This document shows, in pieces, positions 6,991-13,081 of a stretch of 27,246 nucleotides of DNA. The notes under the pieces are model-generated. The model was not told the origin of the DNA. It saw nothing but the letters and a program-made list of their open reading frames with translations, and did no database searches. This stretch comes from a virus. Position numbers and translations under genes: made by a program. How positions within the stretch are numbered: position 1 is the stretch's first letter; the number at the start of each line of letters is the position of its first letter. The DNA lies in the IMG/VR virus record IMGVR_UViG_3300010373_000117, positions 1 to 27,246 of that record. The stretch is one strand, 5' to 3'.

Positions 6991-7245
6991 ATGAGCGTTA
7001 TATCTTTAAAGGCTAAATGTTTAAGGCAAGCTTACTTCAAGTCAGGTGAGTTTGAAGGGCTGGATGACTGTTTTCATGAGTTATGTGATAATCTGTTTGC
7101 GCTAAGGCTTAGCGTGAATTCTATGAGGGATATGGTCTTAGGAGAAGGTCAATCTCGTTATGCAAGCATTTATTCTGATGCTGAGCAGCTTCTTAGGAAT
7201 AGCAATGAGTGCATAGACTATATGAAGAAGGTTATGGCGTGTTAG
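6991..7245 (+). CDS. Hypothetical helical protein (84 aa)
   Basis: I place the start at 6991, where TGGAG is correctly spaced; an in-frame ATG 12 bases upstream has no ribosome site. The protein has five cysteines and is mostly helical, with a conserved-looking FHELCDNLFALRLSVNSMRD in the middle. There is no membrane segment. It lies between two membrane micropeptides. Family not recognised. Confidence 0.5.
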   Translation: MSVISLKAKCLRQAYFKSGEFEGLDDCFHELCDNLFALRLSVNSMRDMVLGEGQSRYASIYSDAEQLLRNSNECIDYMKKVMAC

Positions 7246-7257
7246 TATGAGGTCAAT

Positions 7258-7344
7258 ATGAGCGATAGAAACATAGGAATATTGGTTGTTGCGGTAGTAA
7301 CTTTGTTTGGGGTTATTATGATTCGGACAGTAATGGGTTACTGA
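7258..7344 (+). CDS. 28-residue single-TM micropeptide
   Basis: A short frame beginning MSDRNIGILVVAVVTLFGVI and ending TVMGY, preceded by GAGGT about 8 bases before the ATG. The product is a short polar N-terminus plus one membrane helix. It is the last + strand reading frame before the tRNA gene. It is one of several micropeptides of this shape in the early region; function unknown. Confidence 0.4.
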   Translation: MSDRNIGILVVAVVTLFGVIMIRTVMGY

Positions 7345-7362
7345 TAGGTTATAATATACGTT

Positions 7363-7439
<77 letters not shown>

Positions 7440-7447
7440 GTTTGTAG

Positions 7448-7453
7448 TATAAT
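7448..7453 (+). promoter_or_regulatory. Candidate -10 box directly after tRNA-Pro
   Basis: TATAAT followed by GTAA begins 9 bases after the tRNA. The same TATAATGTAA string occurs in the two strong promoters at 12936 and 18966. The -35 position falls in the tRNA T arm and is poor (CTGCTA). It could start the RNA-like segment that follows. Confidence 0.35.
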
Positions 7454-7600
7454 GTAACAGAGCAGAAAGCAGCGTGGATGGACACGCCAATAACTTAGAG
7501 AGTGGTAATGGATGGCTGACCGGGGTGTAGTGAACCTTGGAAGAGACCGCGCGAGGGGAAACTCAGGAATCTACACATGCACCTGATAGGGCCCGTAACT
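7454..7600 (+). ncRNA. Possible structured non-coding RNA downstream of tRNA-Pro
   Basis: This stretch has no reading frame worth calling and is visibly richer in G and C than its AT-rich surroundings, a usual sign of RNA genes in AT-rich genomes. Helices I can draw are: GCGTG (7472-7476) with CACGC (7483-7487); TCAGG (7563-7567) with CCTGA (7582-7586); and GTGTAG (7525-7530) with CTACAC (7571-7576). The last pairs into the loop of the second hairpin, so a pseudoknot is possible. A GGGCCC follows at 7589-7594. It sits between tRNA-Pro and a convergent minus-strand gene, with no clear terminator. It does not look like tmRNA or RNase P, and at 147 nt is far shorter than GOLLD or ROOL. Identity unknown. 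Confidence 0.4.
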
Positions 7601-7601
7601 T

Positions 7602-7814
7602 TTAAATATCGGATAATGCCATAGACGTAAAATCGTCCTTCTGCTCTTTATTAGAAATATTATCTATAGACTCCTCATTACCCTTGAGCAGCCCATATAG
7701 AATTTCGTCGTATTCATCTTGGCTGATTTTCTTTAACTGAAGTTCCTTGAGTAGAGCTCTTTCCTCATAAAGTAGCGCGAGTATTTCCTTATCAGATAGC
7801 TTCCTGATTGACAT
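7602..7814 (-). CDS. Small hypothetical helical protein
   Basis: A 70-residue minus-strand protein (MSIRKLSDKEILALLYEERA) that is charged and mostly helical, ending in an acidic, serine-rich tail. GGGAAT precedes the ATG, and a strong minus-strand promoter (TTTACA-17-TATAAT) lies about 40 bases upstream. It is transcribed away from the MarR-like gene at 7897 from a shared control region. It could be an accessory regulator or a decision-switch protein, but it has no recognised motif. Confidence 0.55.
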   Translation of the reverse strand: MSIRKLSDKEILALLYEERALLKELQLKKISQDEYDEILYGLLKGNEESIDNISNKEQKDDFTSMALSDI

Positions 7815-7838
7815 TTCATTCCCGTTTTTTTATTTTTA

Positions 7839-7867
7839 TTTTAAAATTCAACGGATTATAGTATAAT
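7839..7867 (+). promoter_or_regulatory. Plus-strand promoter for the MarR-like gene
   Basis: TATAAT at 7862-7867 with TTTTAA 17 bases upstream (7839-7844). It overlaps the divergent minus promoter: the two -10 boxes are adjacent and symmetric, so polymerase bound one way should exclude the other. The predicted start near 7874 leaves a leader of about 23 bases. Confidence 0.5.
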
Positions 7868-7883
7868 GCAAAAAAAATGTAAA
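7855..7883 (-). promoter_or_regulatory. Minus-strand sigma70 promoter for the 70-aa gene
   Basis: Read on the minus strand, TTTACA (7883-7878) and TATAAT (7860-7855) are exactly 17 bases apart. The expected start is near 7848, giving a leader of about 33 bases to the gene ending at 7602. The -10 forms one half of the symmetric string ATTATAGTATAAT shared with the + strand promoter. Confidence 0.65.
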
Positions 7884-7896
7884 TGGATTATTGCCC

Positions 7897-8535
7897 ATGA
7901 TTCCGCCAATGAACTTCAACAATGTTTTAGTATTATCTATAAATAGACTGTCTCTAGTAATGAATAGGTATGTCAATAAACGACTTAGGTCTGCTATAGG
8001 CCCAGAAATGAAGATATACGTATTTAAGATTTTAAATACAATAAACAATTCATCAGATGGAACGATTACTCAGCAGGAATACTCTAGGCTTGGTTATGAC
8101 CGGTCTACTCTTGATAGGAATGCTGAACGTCTAATAGTTAAGAAGCTTTGTACTAAAGGTGAGGTTCCGGCTAAAGGAAGAGGCGTACGAAAGGTTCGTA
8201 CAACTTACAAGCTAACTAAAAAAGGTAGAGACTTGCTCTGTAGTTCTAAGAAGATAATTCAGGAAATAGATGGTGAGGTTCAAAAAATGTGGGATACGGC
8301 ATATGCTGAGAATATTTCAAATCGTGCTTTATACCTATTAGACTTAAACAAGTATGGGTCAGGAGAAAAGCTTCCTGAATTGAATTCTTCTGAACATTTT
8401 GCTAGTATTATAAATGGGTTATCTGAATGTCTTGAAAACATGAAGAATCCTAAGAAACCTAGAAAAATAAGAACTGATACTATGAAGTATGCTAGAGAAG
8501 AATACAGGCGTGAACGAGAAAGGGGAGACTGGTAA
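7897..8535 (+). CDS. MarR-like winged-helix transcription regulator
   Basis: A 212-residue protein with a MarR-type winged helix at about residues 40-113: helices around YVFKILNTINNSSDGTIT, a recognition-helix region GYDRSTLDRNAERL, the linker IVKKLCTKGEV, then the wing RKVRTTYKLTKKGRDLL, whose TYKLTKKG is typical of the family. The C-terminal 100 residues are helical and end in a basic, Arg-rich tail. No Shine-Dalgarno sequence is present before this ATG; TTG at 7891 is an alternative start. Its position on one side of a symmetric divergent promoter suggests that it regulates itself and the minus-strand gene. MarR proteins usually bind palindromes as dimers. Confidence 0.62.
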   Translation: MIPPMNFNNVLVLSINRLSLVMNRYVNKRLRSAIGPEMKIYVFKILNTINNSSDGTITQQEYSRLGYDRSTLDRNAERLIVKKLCTKGEVPAKGRGVRKVRTTYKLTKKGRDLLCSSKKIIQEIDGEVQKMWDTAYAENISNRALYLLDLNKYGSGEKLPELNSSEHFASIINGLSECLENMKNPKKPRKIRTDTMKYAREEYRRERERGDW

Positions 8536-8537
8536 TT

Positions 8538-8942
8538 ATGTTTAGAACGACTAACGATAGCTTTACAAGCAATGACGAGAGTTTTACGAGTGACGAAGGG
8601 GTAATGATTGATTCAGATGGCGAGCAAGAAAATCCGTTCGATGCTCTTAACATAAGTGGAATCAATAACCTATCTCAGGCTCATGTAGCTGTTCCTTCAG
8701 TTGACGCAGAAGTTAAGGCCGCTATAGAGAGTAATTCTATTCTATCGGCTCAATTAGCTGCTATAACAGCGGACCTTGAAAGAATGAGAAGAGAAGTTGA
8801 ATTCAAGGACAGAATAATCGCTACACAGGAATCTGAATTGCGCATAAAGTCTCTTTATATAGCTCAGAAAGACGCTGAGGCTATAGCTGAGATTAACAGG
8901 TTGACTCATGATATTGGGATGCTAGAGAAGCTAGGGCTTTGA
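8538..8942 (+). CDS. Coiled-coil hypothetical protein
   Basis: A 134-residue protein right after the MarR-like gene, with AGGGGAG upstream of the ATG. Residues 1-35 are acidic and Ser/Thr-rich with the near repeat DSFTSNDESFTSDEG. Residues about 55-130 form a long Glu/Lys-rich coiled coil. Its 3' end overlaps by 12 bases with the minus-strand gene coming the other way. Function unknown; it probably shares the mRNA of the regulator. Confidence 0.55.
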   Translation: MFRTTNDSFTSNDESFTSDEGVMIDSDGEQENPFDALNISGINNLSQAHVAVPSVDAEVKAAIESNSILSAQLAAITADLERMRREVEFKDRIIATQESELRIKSLYIAQKDAEAIAEINRLTHDIGMLEKLGL

Positions 8943-9617
8943 TTTAATAGGCTTTACTGATACTTTAAGATTTAACTCCTTAATAATATCAAATAAGAAT
9001 TTAACCGACGGGTTTCCTTTTCTTGAAAGGTTTCGACTTATGGCGGGGCCAAGGTAATCAACTTTCCTTGATAAGGAGTAAATTCCTCCTTTTTCTTTTG
9101 CTATTTTTGAAAGGTTAAGCAAGTGTTCTTTGTGGTCTGCCGAAAAGAATTGATTTCCTTCATGAGAAACAGACAATACTAACCCATAATAAGATAAAAC
9201 TTTGCATAGAGACATAATTGTAATGCTTTGAAGTCTTCTATCTTTAAAATATGAATATATTCTCTGGTAAGAAACCTTCATTCTTTTTGCTAATCTTCTA
9301 ACTCCTTCACCTTTACATATCGCATTCCTAAAAGAAGAGCAAAAATTAATTGAGTCATAATCCTCGTTTACGTCATTAAAAGCATTTTCTATCAAGAATA
9401 AAGTTTCTGCCTTTATGTCACTTTTTTCGAAACCATAAAAATTAAGATGCTTCATATATTGTAAAGCTTTATTCTTCTGTTCTTTATTAAATTTCGAAAG
9501 ATAAGATATTATCTCTTCAATTATACTGTCATTCGCCATAGAAGATACTTTATTATTTTCTGAACTTAAAGATTGTCTTCTTAGAACTTTTTCGGCCAAA
9601 TGGCTGAAGTTTCCCAT
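8931..9617 (-). CDS. Protein with two tandem antitoxin-type HTH domains
   Basis: A 228-residue minus-strand protein with a very strong GGGGGG ribosome site. Residues about 95-150 (FRNAICKGEGVRRLAKRMKVSYQ onward to LVLSV) and 164-222 (LLNLSKIAKEKGGIYSLSRK onward to LKVSV) are two copies of the helix-turn-helix layout known from addiction-module antidotes of the HigA type: A-x-x-x-GG-x-x-x-LS, an RNLS-x-x-GNP recognition turn, then a helix and a terminal L-x-L-x-V strand. The second copy is closest to consensus. The usual family member has about 100 residues and a single domain. No toxin gene adjoins it. A DNA-binding regulator derived from such an antitoxin is the likely reading. Confidence 0.6.
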   Translation of the reverse strand: MGNFSHLAEKVLRRQSLSSENNKVSSMANDSIIEEIISYLSKFNKEQKNKALQYMKHLNFYGFEKSDIKAETLFLIENAFNDVNEDYDSINFCSSFRNAICKGEGVRRLAKRMKVSYQRIYSYFKDRRLQSITIMSLCKVLSYYGLVLSVSHEGNQFFSADHKEHLLNLSKIAKEKGGIYSLSRKVDYLGPAISRNLSRKGNPSVKFLFDIIKELNLKVSVKPIKSKP

Positions 9618-9633
9618 TTTCCCCCCTAATTAT

Positions 9634-9653
9634 GGCGCAGAATTAACTGCGCC
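9634..9653 (-). other. Hairpin between the H1-like and HTH genes
   Basis: A perfect 7-base inverted repeat, GGCGCAG and CTGCGCC, with a 6-base loop lies in the only gap between two minus-strand genes. It lacks a following U run on either strand, so it is probably a processing or stability element, or a partial terminator that lowers expression of the HTH gene relative to the H1-like gene. Confidence 0.45.
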
Positions 9654-9670
9654 GTTTCAAGATAATAATT

Positions 9671-9985
9671 CTAATATCCCATATTGAATACGTCAGCCAA
9701 ACTAACGAGATTATCGTTAGATTCCGGCTTTACCTTCTTAACTTTCTTAACAGGCTTCTTCTTTACGACCTTCTTAACAGATTTCTTTGCAGGCGCCTTC
9801 TTCTTAGCCGCAACCTTCTTTACTGGCTTCTTGGCTTTAACCACAGCCTTCTTAACGGTCTTCTTGACAACCTTCTTAACAGCAGGTTTCTTAGCTTTAG
9901 CCTTCTTGGGCGCAGCTTTCTTTGTTACCGCCTTCTTTAAAGCTGGTTTCTTCTTAACAGGTTTCTTTTTTAACTTCGTTGCCAT
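9671..9985 (-). CDS. Histone H1-like Lys/Ala/Pro-rich DNA-binding protein
   Basis: A 104-residue protein whose first 87 residues are almost only Lys, Ala, Pro and Val in repeats of the KKPVKK or KKAV type, as in the C-terminal tail of histone H1 and in bacterial H1-like proteins (AlgP, HctB type). Such tails bind and condense DNA without sequence preference. The last 17 residues (ESNDNLVSLADVFNMGY) are different: acidic to neutral and hydrophobic, and could be a docking tail. GGAG precedes the ATG, and a good minus-strand promoter lies upstream. Likely roles are phage DNA condensation or binding to host nucleoid; the opposite-strand frame here is only a shadow of the repeats. Confidence 0.75.
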   Translation of the reverse strand: MATKLKKKPVKKKPALKKAVTKKAAPKKAKAKKPAVKKVVKKTVKKAVVKAKKPVKKVAAKKKAPAKKSVKKVVKKKPVKKVKKVKPESNDNLVSLADVFNMGY

Positions 9986-10021
9986 TTAATTTCTCCAGTA
10001 GTGATTTTTAAACCAGGGTGT

Positions 10022-10050
10022 ATTATCATATACGAATAACTAAATTGCAA
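10022..10050 (-). promoter_or_regulatory. Minus-strand promoter for the H1-like gene
   Basis: On the minus strand TTGCAA (10050-10045) and GATAAT (10027-10022) are 17 bases apart, about 37 bases upstream of the H1-like start. It probably also serves the HTH gene further on, since no separate promoter is evident there. Confidence 0.55.
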
Positions 10051-10066
10051 CACAAAGAGTGACACT

Positions 10067-10537
10067 ATGATGAGAATTAAAAATGTTTCCATTCCGTCTG
10101 TTAGAGCAAAGATATTAAAAGAAAAGAAGCAAAAGAAGCTTGAGAAGGCGCGAGAGGATTTCGCAAAGCAACAGGCTGCAAAGATGCTTGAAAAGGAAAA
10201 ACAGCAGGTTCTCAAGTATCAGGAACTAAAGCATGCCCTTAAAGTAGAGATATATGACACGCCAGGAATGACAATAATATCCGAAGAAGAGAACTTTATG
10301 CTTGTGGCAAAAAGCACAAAAGTATCAGTAAATATAATAAGAAATGCAAACGGTATGCAGCCATATCATAAGTCAACTATAGAAGATATTTGCATCATAA
10401 GCTTGATAGACTTTGGCAGAAGGAAAACACGTTCAGAACTATATGATACACTTGCTGATGTCTGTGGTTGTAAGGTTTACAGAGTAAGCCATATTGATGA
10501 CATAGATGATGTTTTAAAGAAATTAGACCAAATATAG
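10067..10537 (+). CDS. Hypothetical protein upstream of terminase
   Basis: A 156-residue protein starting at ATG 10067 (a second ATG follows at once). Residues 1-55 are a very basic helix (AKILKEKKQKKLEKARED); the rest is a mixed alpha/beta domain with IISLIDFGRRKTRSELYDTL and a terminal helix DDVLKKLDQI. It stands immediately before TerL, where the small terminase is normally found. A basic coiled N-terminus would be compatible with that, but I see no clear helix-turn-helix, so the role is only positional inference. Confidence 0.5.
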   Translation: MMRIKNVSIPSVRAKILKEKKQKKLEKAREDFAKQQAAKMLEKEKQQVLKYQELKHALKVEIYDTPGMTIISEEENFMLVAKSTKVSVNIIRNANGMQPYHKSTIEDICIISLIDFGRRKTRSELYDTLADVCGCKVYRVSHIDDIDDVLKKLDQI

Positions 10538-10540
10538 GCT

Positions 10541-12172
10541 GTGCCTAAAATAAATAATAAGAGTCTAAAAATAGACCTTCCTCCAGTTAGTAGCTTTTAC
10601 TCTTCAATTCTAGAAGAGGATGAGAGCAGATACTTAGCGGAAACCAGGTTATACGAGTTTGTAAAGCAAGCTTGGCATATAGTCGAGGGTAACGAGAAGT
10701 TCGTTGAATCGTGGCACATTGAGGCCATATGCCGCCATTTAGAGTGCGTTTATCTTGGAATTATAAAGAAGCTTATTATAAACGTCCCTCCTCGGTCATC
10801 AAAAAGTACAATCGTTAGTGTAATGTTCCCAGTTTGGGTTTTCATTCAGGACTCTTCAAAGAAGCTATTAAATTGCGCGCACTCGATAGACGTTTCTCAG
10901 AATAACGTCATTAATTGCAGAAATATAATACAGTCAGAGTGGTTCCAGTTTCGTTGGGGTCATAAGTGCGCCTTATCTAGATATCAGAAGACAAAGAAGA
11001 AGATAGAGACGACATCTAGAGGCAGATATGAAGCTGTTTCTATTGGAGGCTCAATCACTGGTAAGGGCGCAGACATTAGGATAGCTGATGACCCTAATGA
11101 TGCTGGTCGTTCTGATTCTGAGGCTATCTTAAATAGTACAAATCAGTGGATGTCATCCGCATGGGCAACTCGAGGTAATAACCTTAAGGAATCATCTGAA
11201 ATACTTATCCAGCAGCGCGTTAACATGATGGACGTAACCGGGTTCATGTTAGAACATGATACAGACAAGAAGTTCGTAAAGCTCATTCTTCCTATGAGAT
11301 TTTGCCCAGAAAGGAGAGCTAGGACTATAGTTCTGCCTGGGTCTGATGAGGTATGGCAGGACCCCAGAAAGAAGCCTGGTGAGCTTTTATGGCCGCATCA
11401 TGTTGGGGAAGAAGACCTTAAAGAGCTTGAGGATACTCTCAGGGCGTCTGGTGGAGAATATCGAGTTTCTGGTCAGATGCAGCAACAGCCAGCTCCTGAT
11501 GATGCTGGTATCCTTAAGAAGTCAAAATTCATTTGGTGGAAGAAGGAAAGGTCGCCTAAGATTGATTTAACGATATCTACATGGGATACAGCGCTTGTTA
11601 CTGGAAACCTTGCAGCTTATAGCGCGGTTACAACCTGGGGATTGTTTAAGTCTGACGATGGGGTTCCGGCTATAATTCTGTTGGGGATGCTTAGGATAAA
11701 GGTTGAGTTCCCTGAGCTTAAAGAGCTAGCAATGAGGCTTTATGAAGACTATAGAGATGATGGCAAGAATGATATTGTTCCTGATTCTAACCACGGGGTT
11801 GACATTGTACTTATCGAGTCTAAAGCTTCAGGAAACCCGCTTATACAGAGTCTTAGGAGAGCGGGAATAAATGCGGTTGGGTTTAATCCTCCTCCCGATA
11901 AGGACAAGGTAGGCCGAGCCAGGGTCGCTAGCGCCTTCTTGGAGTCAGGACAGGTATATGTACCAGCCTATCCCCCAAACTACGTCAGGCTGCGTCCTAT
12001 GGCAGAGAAATTCGTAGATATTTGTAGTGTGTTCCCTATGGACCCTAAGGGTTTTGACGTGGTTGATACATTCTCTCAAGTGGTATTATATATGCAGAAA
12101 TGCGGGTATCTGTCTAACAGGTTTGACCCTGTTGTTGAGAAGAAGAGGTTTGAGAATGAGGTTTATTATTAA
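10541..12172 (+). CDS. terL: Terminase large subunit
   Basis: A 543-residue packaging motor and nuclease. The ATPase half has Walker A PPRSSKST at residues 83-90 and Walker B IRIADDP at 179-185. The C-terminal RNase H-like nuclease has the expected acidic triad: D349 in STWDTA, E426 in VLIESKASG and D510 in DVVDTFSQ. Full length for the family. It uses a GTG start 3 bases after the preceding stop, with poor ribosome-site sequence, so coupling to the upstream gene is likely. It binds the portal encoded at 13063 and drives DNA into the prohead. Confidence 0.95.
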   Translation: MPKINNKSLKIDLPPVSSFYSSILEEDESRYLAETRLYEFVKQAWHIVEGNEKFVESWHIEAICRHLECVYLGIIKKLIINVPPRSSKSTIVSVMFPVWVFIQDSSKKLLNCAHSIDVSQNNVINCRNIIQSEWFQFRWGHKCALSRYQKTKKKIETTSRGRYEAVSIGGSITGKGADIRIADDPNDAGRSDSEAILNSTNQWMSSAWATRGNNLKESSEILIQQRVNMMDVTGFMLEHDTDKKFVKLILPMRFCPERRARTIVLPGSDEVWQDPRKKPGELLWPHHVGEEDLKELEDTLRASGGEYRVSGQMQQQPAPDDAGILKKSKFIWWKKERSPKIDLTISTWDTALVTGNLAAYSAVTTWGLFKSDDGVPAIILLGMLRIKVEFPELKELAMRLYEDYRDDGKNDIVPDSNHGVDIVLIESKASGNPLIQSLRRAGINAVGFNPPPDKDKVGRARVASAFLESGQVYVPAYPPNYVRLRPMAEKFVDICSVFPMDPKGFDVVDTFSQVVLYMQKCGYLSNRFDPVVEKKRFENEVYY

Positions 12173-12186
12173 ATAGGAGAAATCAG

Positions 12187-12684
12187 ATGAAAGATGTTCA
12201 AGTTAAGATAACGGTAGAATTATTGAGAGATATATTAATCAGGCAAGAAGCTGCTTTATTTTCAGTATCTAAAGTTCGAGATGACTATCATAGGAATTAT
12301 TCTACAAATGAGTTCTATAGATACCTTACAAGACGGGTCGATGAACTAGAGAAGCTTGTTAATGAAACAAAAGAAAAAATAAGAAAGATTGGCGATGATG
12401 CAAATGATTTTATCATTGTTGGAATTTGTTGGAGTGATCCTACATTTTTAGGTGACAGTATAAAAATAAATGAAGTTTGTTTAAGCAGTGAGCTGATATC
12501 AAAAATATCATACAAATCGTTTTTTTCACAAAAACTTAAAGATTACGTTATTGAAAGAAATGACAAAGATGAGGATGAGTCTGACGATTCCATTTCTATA
12601 GATGAACTAGAAGAAATTACATGCCAGATGCGCGAGCTAGATCAAAGGCTTCGAAAACTACACTCTAAACTCAATAAATATTAG
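12187..12684 (+). CDS. Hypothetical protein (165 aa)
   Basis: A protein downstream of TerL with a good AGGAG 8 bases before the ATG. Residues 25-70 and 135-165 are charged helices with coiled-coil character, separated by a beta-like middle (FIIVGICWSDPTFLGDSIKI) and an acidic linker (NDKDEDESDDS). There is no motif I recognise. It is more AT-rich than TerL. It is followed at once by a tRNA on the other strand. Confidence 0.5.
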   Translation: MKDVQVKITVELLRDILIRQEAALFSVSKVRDDYHRNYSTNEFYRYLTRRVDELEKLVNETKEKIRKIGDDANDFIIVGICWSDPTFLGDSIKINEVCLSSELISKISYKSFFSQKLKDYVIERNDKDEDESDDSISIDELEEITCQMRELDQRLRKLHSKLNKY

Positions 12685-12688
12685 TAAT

Positions 12689-12773
12689 TGGTGGAGAGGG
12701 AAGGATTCGAACCTTCGAAGGCAGAGCCGCCTGATTTACAGTCAGGAGCCGTTGACCGCTTGGCTACCTCTCC
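12689..12773 (-). tRNA. tRNA-Tyr (anticodon GUA)
   Basis: An 85-nt class II tRNA on the minus strand with encoded CCA. Acceptor GGAGAGG/CCTCTCC is perfectly paired; D arm GCC/GGC; anticodon stem CCTGA/TCAGG around CTGTAAA, giving GTA; a long variable arm with GGC/GCC; T arm GAAGG/CCTTC with TTCGAAT. It is read against all the surrounding head genes. A weak minus-strand promoter (TTGAAT-16-TATATG, 12907-12880) lies about 100 bases upstream of its 5' end. Confidence 0.95.
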
Positions 12774-12819
12774 TGAAATGGAGGCCGCAAATCTAGATTA
12801 CGGCCATAAACCTTAAATT

Positions 12820-12871
12820 CATGCGCCCGCATGTATCAATAGCAACTAAAGGTAATTAGTCTCATGCGGGC
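12820..12871. repeat. Nested dyads of CATGCG in the tRNA-Tyr to portal gap
   Basis: The 289-base stretch 12774-13062 holds a short dyad CATGCG-CC-CGCATG at 12820-12833 and a longer inverted repeat, GCCCGCATG (12825-12833) with CATGCGGGC (12863-12871), around a 29-base loop. The shared CATGCG element occurs three times. No U run follows on either strand. Another small inverted repeat, GGCCG/CGGCC, is at 12783-12805. Either protein-binding sites or an RNA hairpin in the tRNA precursor are possible. Confidence 0.5.
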
Positions 12872-12935
12872 ACGATAATCATATATCAGCTACCTATCTA
12901 TATTCAATGCTGGAAATCAAAAATAGCTAGTTACA

Positions 12936-12964
12936 TTGACAACTGATCGAAAGTGCGGTATAAT
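12936..12964 (+). promoter_or_regulatory. Consensus sigma70 promoter before the portal gene
   Basis: TTGACA (12936-12941), a 17-base spacer and TATAAT (12959-12964), a perfect match to the bacterial housekeeping consensus. The start should be near 12971, leaving about 90 bases before the portal ATG. It is followed by GTAAGC, sharing TATAATGTAA with the promoter at 18966. Confidence 0.85.
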
Positions 12965-13000
12965 GTAAGCATAATAATTATAAGTAAATACGGTGTATCA

Positions 13001-13081
13001 GTGGCAGACGCACAAAAAAATAATTACCAATTAAAACAACAAAAAATAGGTAAGCTCTCTAAATGTCTACAAATCTATTAG
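13001..13081 (+). CDS. Possible 26-residue leader peptide
   Basis: In the portal leader a GTG starts a short frame (VADAQKNNYQLKQQKIGKLS) that runs 19 bases into the portal gene in another frame. The only ribosome-site hint is GGTG a few bases upstream. Because the portal ATG itself has only a modest AGGTAAG, a short overlapping frame could couple to or tune portal translation. It may equally be chance. Confidence 0.25.
   Translation: MADAQKNNYQLKQQKIGKLSKCLQIY

Noticed and set aside
7440-7600. Reading the region behind tRNA-Pro as tmRNA, RNase P RNA, or GOLLD/ROOL
   Set aside because: No tRNA-like ends or tag frame for tmRNA, none of the conserved RNase P blocks I know, and far too short for GOLLD or ROOL.
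9634-9653. Calling the GGCGCAG hairpin an intrinsic terminator
   Set aside because: No U run follows the stem on either strand.
9684-9989. A 101-codon open frame on the + strand, antisense to the H1-like gene
   Set aside because: Its Phe/Leu/Thr-rich product is the mirror of Lys/Ala codon repeats on the minus strand; the minus-strand gene has a promoter and ribosome site, this one has neither.
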